Below are positions 1-4,765 of a stretch of DNA of 5,499 bases, piece after piece (the first letter of the stretch is position 1; every line of letters begins with the position of its first letter). The DNA is from Halanaerobiales bacterium. Lineage in GTDB: Bacteria > Bacillota_F > Halanaerobiia > Halanaerobiales > DTU029. The DNA lies in contig JADQBV010000406.1 in assembly GCA_016278415.1 (NCBI GenBank), positions 1 through 5,499 of the forward strand, in the 5' to 3' direction. Under the pieces are notes generated by a model. It saw only the letters and a list, made by a program, of their open reading frames with translations, searched no databases and had not been told where the DNA came from. The position numbers were made by a program, and so were the translations under genes.

Positions 1-57
1 TCTATGTTTAGTAAAAAATTCCTTCTTTTAAAGGTATATTTAGGAAAGAGGATTTGA
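1..57 (+). CDS. possible 3' end of an upstream gene (partial)
   Basis: Frame 1 is open from the window edge to a TGA at 55-57 and would encode a basic, hydrophobic tail ending LGKRI. The other two + frames both hit stops within the first 30 bases. No terminator follows before the next gene, so an upstream gene could end here. The stretch is too short to show any family, and an open frame of 18 codons is weak evidence by itself. Seeing the sequence to the left would settle it. Confidence 0.3.
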   Translation, partial: SMFSKKFLLLKVYLGKRI

Positions 58-82
58 TGATTAAATATAGAAATAGTATATT
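54..82 (+). promoter_or_regulatory. candidate sigma-A promoter of the SpoIID-domain gene
   Basis: TTGATG at 54-59 and TATATT at 77-82 are separated by exactly 17 nt, matching the vegetative -35/-10 consensus at 4/6 and 5/6 positions. Transcription would start near 89 and leave a leader of about 35 nt carrying the ribosome binding site at 111-116. The -35 box overlaps the stop of the possible upstream frame. Boxes like these arise often by chance in AT-rich DNA, so this is a candidate. I found no convincing sigma-E or sigma-G site here, although the gene product has a sporulation-type domain. Confidence 0.4.
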
Positions 83-110
83 AGAGACTAACATATCATA
101 TATCACAACT

Positions 111-116
111 AAGGAG
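111..116 (+). promoter_or_regulatory. ribosome binding site fixing the ATG at 124
   Basis: AAGGAG lies 7 nt before the ATG at 124, a strong Shine-Dalgarno match at ideal spacing. It settles the start of the large SpoIID-domain gene, whose first residues then form a proper N-terminal membrane anchor. Confidence 0.85.
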
Positions 117-123
117 CCAAAAT

Positions 124-2391
124 ATGACGAAGAAATATCCTCTAATATTTATTTTAGCAATAATTCTAAGTTTTGTAATTGTATTATTAAACTATTATAT
201 TATAAGTGCCCAAAACAATGAGTCTGTTTTTATTGAAAAACAAGAAATGCTTTCTGAGGAGGAAATACAAGAAATATTAACTCAAGCAAAAACTGAGTAT
301 TATAGTGGTAATATATCTACTGCTAAAGAAAAATACCAAGCTGTTTTAAACTTTGATGAAGATTCAGATATTGCCTTAAAAAATCTATATTTTATCACAA
401 AAGAACAAGGTGATATTTCCCTTTCAAGTAATTATCTAAAAAAAATTACTGAACTTTATCCTGAAAATAATTATTGGAAGTATAAACTAGGTATAAATTT
501 ATATATGGAAAATAATATTGCGGAAGCCAGTCAAGTATTAGAAGGAGTATATAATAAATATAAGAATAATATTAAAGAAAACACTAATATTACTGACTCT
601 TATACTTCTGATACTGCTAATAATGTTCATCAAAAAGATAAAAAACAAATTAACGATGGGGATCTTGAAGAAAAAGTTGTTGATAATCATATAGAAAAGG
701 ATTCAAAACACCTTACTGATAAAGAATTTTCTATTTTATCTTATTACTTAGGTAAAATAAATTTTGATTCTGCTAATTATGATTTAGCAGAATCTTTTTA
801 TCTTGAAGGTATTAATACTAATTCTATAATCATTTTGAATTATATAGGTCTGGCTGATTTATATAAGTTTAAGGAAGAATATCAGAAGTCTCTTGATTAC
901 TATACATCTGCAATTAAAAAAGACTCTAGTATGTCTAGTCTTTTTCCTATAATAGCAGAACTGTATGAACTACTTAATAATGAAAGACAAGCCTTTTCTT
1001 ACTGGAATAAAAGTTATGCTGCAAATATTAAAAGAAACTATGCTAAGAATAGAATTGAACAAATATCGAAACAAAACCCTGAATTCATTAATCAAGAAAG
1101 AGAAGCAAAAGATTTAAGTAGAGCAGATATCAAATGGTTAAAATTAAATGATTATTCCCTTGATACTAGTATTATTCCTAGCCTTAGAATTGGTATTGTA
1201 GAAAATGTGAACAAGGTATCATTTAAGGCTGGAAATGACTTTCAAGTTAGAAACAATGACATATTAATTATTGATGGAAAGGCGAAAGAAAACTATACTA
1301 TTGAATATAATAATAATACTTATAAAATTTATCATAATGATGAGCTAGTTAAGAGTGTTCAAAGTGAAGAAGCTATTAAACTAATAAAAAAAGATAAAAC
1401 TCATACATTTTTATTATATGATATATCATATGGCCAGGGATATTTCTGGGCAGGATCTGAAGATAGGCAGTATCGTGGAGAAATAGAATTGTATCCCCGT
1501 AGTCAGGGAAAGTTTCACATAATAAATATTATTAATCTTGAAGAATATTTATTTTCAGTAGTTCCAGCTGAGATGCCCGCTTGGTGGCCTGATGAAGCTA
1601 TAAAAGCACAAACCATAGCAGCCAGAAGCTATGCCCTCAGTAACATTGGGAAACATAGCAAAGAGGGATATGACTTATGTGATACTGTTCATTGTGCTGC
1701 TTATAATGGTGTAAACTGGGAAACCAATAAGACAAATAAACTTATTCTTGAGACAATGGGAGAAATCGCTATTTATAATAATAGACCTATTACTGCAGTC
1801 TTCAGTAGTAATAGTGGTGGTTATTCAGAGAATAGTAAGGAAATATGGGGATATGAAAATGCCTATCTTTCTGGAGCAAATAATATGTCAGACATAAAAT
1901 ATAACTTCCCACTAGAACCTTACAATATAGAAAGGTGGTTAGTAGCAGAACCAGAATCATTCTCTAACAGTTCTTCCTACGCAGGTTCTAATATATATAG
2001 ATGGATTAAGATTTTGGATGATGAATTTTTTACTAACAAATATAATTTAGAATATGTAATTGATATTATACCCATTGGTAGAACAAATGGGGGAACAGTT
2101 AATAAAATAATTATCAATGGTATTATGGATGATGGAACAGAACGTGATATAGAGATCAAAGGAGACAGTATTCGAAGTGCTATGGGTGGACTAAAAAGTA
2201 ATAGGTTTACTATAGAAAAGTTATATGATAATAATCTAATGTTAGAACAAATAATATTTTATGGTAGTGGCTGGGGACATAATGTAGGTATGGATCAGAC
2301 AGGTGCTGCTGGCATGGCTCAACAAAATTATAGTTATAAAGAGATAATAAGTCATTTCTATAAAAATACTATAATTGAAAAAAGTTATTAA
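124..2391 (+). CDS. membrane-anchored TPR-SpoIID/LytB domain protein, predicted peptidoglycan lytic transglycosylase
   Basis: This 755-residue protein starts with a short basic stretch and a hydrophobic segment at about 6-29 (uncleaved anchor or signal), placing the rest outside the membrane. Residues 48-148 and 203-310 look like tetratricopeptide helical pairs, roughly three in each block, separated by a polar low-complexity linker at about 150-200. The SpoIID/LytB domain runs from about 355 to the end. It contains PAEMP with Glu483, the position of the catalytic Glu in SpoIID; the following EAIKAQTIAARSYA helix; DLCDTVHC at 517-524, resembling the Cys/His metal site of clostridial SpoIID; and the C-terminal GWGHNVGMDQTGA motif at 716-728. 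SpoIID cleaves glycan strands lacking stem peptides during engulfment. Canonical SpoIID is about half this length, so this is better called a SpoIID-domain paralogue than SpoIID itself. A role in sporulation, cell separation or wall remodelling cannot be decided from sequence. The TPRs suggest a protein partner (inference). Confidence 0.9.
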   Translation: MTKKYPLIFILAIILSFVIVLLNYYIISAQNNESVFIEKQEMLSEEEIQEILTQAKTEYYSGNISTAKEKYQAVLNFDEDSDIALKNLYFITKEQGDISLSSNYLKKITELYPENNYWKYKLGINLYMENNIAEASQVLEGVYNKYKNNIKENTNITDSYTSDTANNVHQKDKKQINDGDLEEKVVDNHIEKDSKHLTDKEFSILSYYLGKINFDSANYDLAESFYLEGINTNSIIILNYIGLADLYKFKEEYQKSLDYYTSAIKKDSSMSSLFPIIAELYELLNNERQAFSYWNKSYAANIKRNYAKNRIEQISKQNPEFINQEREAKDLSRADIKWLKLNDYSLDTSIIPSLRIGIVENVNKVSFKAGNDFQVRNNDILIIDGKAKENYTIEYNNNTYKIYHNDELVKSVQSEEAIKLIKKDKTHTFLLYDISYGQGYFWAGSEDRQYRGEIELYPRSQGKFHIINIINLEEYLFSVVPAEMPAWWPDEAIKAQTIAARSYALSNIGKHSKEGYDLCDTVHCAAYNGVNWETNKTNKLILETMGEIAIYNNRPITAVFSSNSGGYSENSKEIWGYENAYLSGANNMSDIKYNFPLEPYNIERWLVAEPESFSNSSSYAGSNIYRWIKILDDEFFTNKYNLEYVIDIIPIGRTNGGTVNKIIINGIMDDGTERDIEIKGDSIRSAMGGLKSNRFTIEKLYDNNLMLEQIIFYGSGWGHNVGMDQTGAAGMAQQNYSYKEIISHFYKNTIIEKSY

Positions 2392-2452
2392 TTTTCTTTA
2401 ACTATATATTGCAATTTAAGGTGATATATAATCTTTAATTTTAAATTATTTC

Positions 2453-2481
2453 TTGAAATATACCCTTTTATAAGTTATAAT
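2453..2481 (+). promoter_or_regulatory. ribU: sigma-A promoter of the FMN riboswitch-ribU unit
   Basis: TTGAAA at 2453-2458 and a perfect TATAAT at 2476-2481 are spaced by 17 nt. Predicted transcription start is near 2488, about 13 nt before the first paired base of the riboswitch. That is the expected arrangement for a leader in which the aptamer is the first structure transcribed. Confidence 0.85.
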
Positions 2482-2500
2482 ACTATTAAAATAAAATAAA

Positions 2501-2618
2501 TCTTCAGGGCATGGTGAGAAGTAATTAACTTCAATTCCAGGCCGGTGGTTATAGTCCACGAGCAGAAGCTGAACTGGTGAAATTCCAGTACCGACGGTAA
2601 AGTCCGGATGAAAGAAGA
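2501..2618 (+). promoter_or_regulatory. FMN riboswitch (RFN element) upstream of ribU
   Basis: The conserved RFN core is easily read. P1 is TCTTC 2501-2505 with GAAGA 2614-2618, followed by the invariant AGGGC. P2 is TGG 2512-2514 with CCA 2537-2539. P3 is GTGG 2545-2548 with CCAC 2556-2559. P4 is AGC 2561-2563 with GCT 2568-2570. P5 is ACTGG 2573-2577 with CCAGT 2585-2589, enclosing the canonical loop TGAAATT. P6 is CGG 2595-2597 with CCG 2604-2606, followed by GATG. The element senses flavin mononucleotide and in Firmicutes usually stops transcription when FMN is bound. A terminator follows 16 nt later and the next gene is a riboflavin importer, which fits. Unusually, L2 is interrupted by a 15-nt hairpin (2518-2532); the rest of the aptamer looks intact. 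Confidence 0.95.
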
Positions 2619-2634
2619 GAACTTATTTGTACTT

Positions 2635-2662
2635 AAGCCCTGGATTATTCAGGGCTTTTTTT
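2635..2662 (+). terminator. riboswitch-controlled intrinsic terminator (attenuator)
   Basis: An 8-bp stem, AAGCCCTG 2635-2642 with CAGGGCTT 2650-2657, closes a 7-nt loop and runs into a T tract ending at 2662. It lies between the FMN aptamer and ribU. Its 5' arm (2637-2644) can instead pair with 2503-2510, the first bases of the aptamer, giving mutually exclusive structures. Predicted logic: FMN bound, P1 formed, terminator forms, ribU off. Confidence 0.92.
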
Positions 2663-2787
2663 AATGTATATCTTTGTAGTGTTCATGTGTATGAGGATAT
2701 GATAACTGCAGGCTTAGGATACCTGAATTATCCAATAATCTACTTTGAATATGTTCTGAAGAAAAAAAATCAAGAGGAGAGTTTTTA
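2663..2787 (+). other. post-terminator leader of ribU
   Basis: About 125 nt separate the attenuator from the ribU start. The stretch contains no ORF of note but can form a hairpin: GATAA 2701-2705 with TTATC 2728-2732, then an internal loop, then CAGG 2709-2712 with CCTG 2722-2725 around a 9-nt loop. No T tract follows, so it is not a terminator. At the end lies AAGAGGAG (2772-2779), a strong Shine-Dalgarno site 8 nt before the ATG at 2788. I recognise no known regulatory RNA in the remainder. Confidence 0.5.
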
Positions 2788-3345
2788 ATGAATGTAAAGA
2801 AAATAACAAACATTGGTGTTATGACCGCATTAGCAGTAGTTTTAATGATTTTTATTAAGGTACCATATCCAGGAGCACCCTATTTATTATATGATTTTGG
2901 TGATACTCCTATTTTAATAATAAGCTTTTTATACGGACCTATTGCCGCACTGATTTCTACTATAATAGGGTCAATATTAATGGCTGTGGTAACTGGTGAA
3001 GGGGGAATATATGGTGTTCTGATGCATATTTTGGCAACAGGTACTTTTGTTAGTACTGCTGGCTTTATTTATAATAAGTTTCACAACAAAAAAGGTGCAG
3101 TCATTGCCTTAATTAGTGGGGCGTTTGCTATGACAGTTATTATGATACCAGCTAATCTTATAATAACTCCTATATATTTAATGTTACCAAGGGAAGAAAT
3201 TTTAAAACTTATAATTCCTGTAATACTTCCGTTTAATCTTACAAAATCATTATTCAATGCTGCACTTACTGTTATTATCTATAAGAGAATAGCAAATTTT
3301 TTAAGATCAAAGGGTTTGCTAAAAGCAAATAAAATTATGGAATAA
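2788..3345 (+). CDS. ribU: RibU, riboflavin-binding S component of an ECF transporter
   Basis: This 185-residue, very hydrophobic integral membrane protein has the length and layout of RibU, with five or six membrane segments. RibU captures riboflavin outside the cell and delivers it through the shared ECF module (EcfT plus two ATPases), which is not encoded in this window. Family signs: the N-terminal helix MTALAVVLM with small residues (Gly10, Ala14) suited to packing on EcfT; the DFGDTP motif at 36-41 after the first loop; and LPFNLTKS at 147-154, where the NxxK pair (Asn150, Lys153) matches residues I recall contacting riboflavin in RibU structures. The upstream FMN riboswitch is strong independent support. 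The gene stands alone between an attenuator and its own terminator; no riboflavin biosynthesis genes are beside it. The start is set by AAGAGGAG at 2772-2779. Confidence 0.93.
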   Translation: MNVKKITNIGVMTALAVVLMIFIKVPYPGAPYLLYDFGDTPILIISFLYGPIAALISTIIGSILMAVVTGEGGIYGVLMHILATGTFVSTAGFIYNKFHNKKGAVIALISGAFAMTVIMIPANLIITPIYLMLPREEILKLIIPVILPFNLTKSLFNAALTVIIYKRIANFLRSKGLLKANKIME

Positions 3346-3384
3346 TAATAATATAAGAAACATTATTATTAAAAATTAATATAT

Positions 3385-3422
3385 GCTCCGGGGAAAACAC
3401 AATTTCCCTTGGGGCTTTTTTT
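3385..3422 (+). terminator. intrinsic terminator closing the ribU unit
   Basis: GCTCC 3385-3389 pairs with GGGGC 3411-3415, with one T-G wobble. Above it, GGGGAAA 3390-3396 pairs with TTTCCCT 3403-3409, leaving a single bulged T at 3410 and a 6-nt loop. Seven T residues follow (3416-3422). It lies 40 nt after the ribU stop, so ribU is transcribed as a single gene. Confidence 0.93.
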
Positions 3423-3446
3423 AATTTAAATAGAATTTAAAATAAG

Positions 3447-3484
3447 TTACTTTAATACTGTAATACTGTGATTACTTTAATACT
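3447..3484. repeat. short direct-repeat cluster (TAATACT)
   Basis: TTACTTTAATACT occurs identically at 3447-3459 and 3472-3484, 25 nt apart. Between them TAATACTG is tandemly duplicated (3453-3460 and 3461-3468), giving three TAATACT copies starting at 3453, 3461 and 3478. The cluster is upstream of the LysM-M23 gene. It may be a protein-binding array or simple AT-rich slippage. Confidence 0.5.
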
Positions 3485-3557
3485 ATTATTACTTTTAAAA
3501 GATTTCATACTAGAAATTTTTTGTATATATATATTATTAAATGGTAAAAATAGATAA

Positions 3558-3593
3558 TAGCTAAGATTAATTATTAATTTTTGTACTTAGCTA
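3558..3593. repeat. 8-bp perfect inverted repeat upstream of the LysM-M23 gene
   Basis: TAGCTAAG at 3558-3565 and CTTAGCTA at 3586-3593 are perfect reverse complements separated by 20 AT-rich bases. No T tract follows on either strand, so it is not a standard terminator. Given the base composition, a repeat of this size could occur by chance in such a region. Confidence 0.4.
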
Positions 3594-3653
3594 GAAACAA
3601 AAAAAATTTTAAATAAAGATGAATACTTTTATTATATTAAAAAGATTTTTATT

Positions 3654-3658
3654 GGGGG
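3654..3658 (+). promoter_or_regulatory. ribosome binding site deciding the ATG at 3665
   Basis: GGGGG at 3654-3658 can pair with the anti-Shine-Dalgarno sequence with one G-U wobble and lies 6 nt before the ATG at 3665. The in-frame TTG at 3659 directly abuts this site and would have no spacer, so the ATG is the better start. Confidence 0.6.
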
Positions 3659-3664
3659 TTGAAT

Positions 3665-4486
3665 ATGAAAAAGCAAAACATATTATTAATCATTATAATA
3701 ATTATTGTTATATCATCAATAATTAATGCAGGGGGGTTTATAAATTACATCGTAAAAAAAGGAGACAATCTTTCTTTAATTGCAAAAAGTTTTAATGTTT
3801 CTATGGAAGATTTGATTAGTATTAATAATATAAAAAATCCAGACATTATTGTTGTAAATCAAAAATTACAAATACCAGGTTCTACTAAAACCTATCAAGT
3901 AGTAAAAGGTGATTCACTATGGAAAATAGCAAAAAAGTTTGCTGTGAAAATTAGTCAGTTAATAGAAATAAATAACTTGACATCACCAAATATAATTTTT
4001 ATCGGTCAAGATATAACAATACCGTTAAAGAAGAATATAGACAGGGTTCAATTAGCATCAAGAACTCAGAGAATTAATTATATTTGGCCAGTACAGGGAA
4101 GAATAACATCACAATATGGATGGCGTAATCATCCAATAAGAAAAGAAAATCTATTTCATACAGGAATAGATATAGCTGTACCATATGGTACTCCAATTTA
4201 TGCTGCTGAGGCAGGTATAGTTCAATTTTCGGGCTGGACTGAGGGATATGGTAACCTGGTAATATTAAGACATAGAGACAATAGCCTAAGTTATTATGGA
4301 CATAATTTAGAATTACTTGTAAAAAAGGGAGATACTATTAGACAAGGTAAAGTTATTGCTTTTAGTGGAAGTACTGGTGTTTCTACAGGACCACACTTAC
4401 ATTTTGAAATTAGAATAAAGGGAAGACATACTAACCCACTAAGATATTTAAATAGTAAATATATGAATAATAATTTTAGAGTATGA
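3665..4486 (+). CDS. secreted LysM-LysM-M23 peptidoglycan endopeptidase
   Basis: The 273-residue protein begins with a Lys-rich tip and a hydrophobic run of Ile residues up to about 20, with INA-GG (20-24) as a possible signal cleavage site. Two LysM modules follow, about 28-72 (YIVKKGDNLSLIA...) and 77-121 (YQVVKGDSLWKIA...), which bind GlcNAc-containing glycan. After a short linker, the M23/LytM domain spans about 139-260. Its active-site set is complete: HxxxD at His165/Asp169, YGH at His213, and HLH at His244/His246. By analogy with LytM, zinc is held by His165, Asp169 and His246, with His213 and His244 catalytic. Such enzymes cut peptide cross-links of the wall outside the membrane, so it is predicted active. 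Start chosen at ATG 3665; a TTG two codons upstream is less likely. It probably shares a transcript with the small gene beginning 14 nt after its stop. The domain order is common in Firmicutes and does not show whether it acts in sporulation or vegetative growth. Confidence 0.92.
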   Translation: MKKQNILLIIIIIIVISSIINAGGFINYIVKKGDNLSLIAKSFNVSMEDLISINNIKNPDIIVVNQKLQIPGSTKTYQVVKGDSLWKIAKKFAVKISQLIEINNLTSPNIIFIGQDITIPLKKNIDRVQLASRTQRINYIWPVQGRITSQYGWRNHPIRKENLFHTGIDIAVPYGTPIYAAEAGIVQFSGWTEGYGNLVILRHRDNSLSYYGHNLELLVKKGDTIRQGKVIAFSGSTGVSTGPHLHFEIRIKGRHTNPLRYLNSKYMNNNFRV

Positions 4487-4500
4487 AAGGGGCTAAATAA

Positions 4501-4704
4501 TTGAAACGTGTTGATAAAATAGATGAAATAGTTGACTTTGTTACTCATCATCCCGAATGTACAGCTAGTCGAGCAATTTTAAGGAGATTTTACCTTAACA
4601 ATTTTAATTATGAATCCAGTAATGAATTAGGAATTGAATTACATAAAAAATTAAATAAAGAAAAAAGAGATGAAATAGAATTTTGTTTTTATTTAGTAAA
4701 ATAA
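4501..4704 (+). CDS. small protein of unknown function (67 residues, TTG start)
   Basis: I do not recognise this family. The product is a charged, soluble 67-residue protein without signal or membrane segment; it has two cysteines and a polar C-terminal half rich in Lys and Glu. The start is TTG at 4501, preceded at 8 nt by AAAGGGG (4486-4492), which begins on the last base of the M23 stop codon. No other Met codon lies in frame, so TTG is the only reasonable canonical start. The 14-nt spacing implies co-transcription and possibly translational coupling with the M23 gene. The N-terminal part (about 5-30) reads like two helices of a helix-turn-helix fold, but I see no clear recognition helix, so DNA binding is only a guess. 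The strong ribosome binding site and the promoter starting just after its stop favour a real gene. Confidence 0.65.
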   Translation: MKRVDKIDEIVDFVTHHPECTASRAILRRFYLNNFNYESSNELGIELHKKLNKEKRDEIEFCFYLVK

Positions 4705-4705
4705 G

Positions 4706-4734
4706 TTGACAAAAAAAACTTAGTCCTATAAAAT
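4706..4734 (+). promoter_or_regulatory. strong sigma-A promoter of the MBL hydrolase gene
   Basis: A perfect TTGACA at 4706-4711 is followed after 17 nt by TAAAAT at 4729-4734 (5/6 match). TATAAA at 4727-4732 is an alternative -10 with a short 15-nt spacer. The -35 begins one base after the small gene's stop. The start of transcription would be near 4741, giving a very short leader of about 25-35 nt. The MBL gene can therefore be expressed independently of the M23 gene pair. Confidence 0.75.
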
Positions 4735-4765
4735 TCTAATAAAGACTAGATCTTTATGAGTTAGG

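Larger units (their letters stand above)
3423..3653. other. AT-rich intergenic region without a gene
   Basis: This gap lies between the ribU terminator and the LysM-M23 gene. I see no ORF with a ribosome binding site and no RNA gene. It holds a short repeat cluster at 3447-3484 and an 8-bp inverted repeat at 3558-3593. It must contain the promoter of the downstream pair of genes, but I found no convincing -35/-10 pair. TATATT at 3633-3638 is a possible -10 without a partner, and CATACTA at 3506-3512 resembles a sigma-G -10 box but lacks a matching -35. Confidence 0.6.

Noticed and set aside
1977..2159. Antisense open frame of 60 codons inside the SpoIID domain
   Set aside because: It lies wholly opposite a conserved enzyme domain, has no sensible ribosome binding site and gives a composition typical of a reverse-strand shadow.
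2376..2430. Terminator after the SpoIID-domain gene
   Set aside because: Only AU-only pairings are possible (GAAAA/TTTTC and a TATATAT/ATATATA pair), with no GC-containing stem and no proper T tract. Transcription may simply run on or stop by another route.
3483..3512. Sigma-G-like -10 box CATACTA at 3506-3512
   Set aside because: The -35 position 16-18 nt upstream does not match TGAATA, and the box lies about 150 nt before the M23 start codon. One heptamer is not enough to call a sporulation promoter.
3659..3664. TTG at 3659 as start of the LysM-M23 gene
   Set aside because: It directly abuts the GGGGG ribosome-binding stretch, leaving no spacer; the ATG six bases later is properly spaced.
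124..4486. A single sporulation engulfment operon (SpoIID-type enzyme plus M23 protein)
   Set aside because: The two genes are separated by the ribU unit, which has its own promoter, riboswitch and terminator. The M23 protein has LysM modules and a complete active site, unlike a typical SpoIIQ-type partner.
4294..4551. Antisense open frame of 85 codons across the end of the M23 gene
   Set aside because: It is opposite the conserved catalytic HLH region and the start of the small gene, and encodes a Leu/Phe/Ser-rich shadow product.
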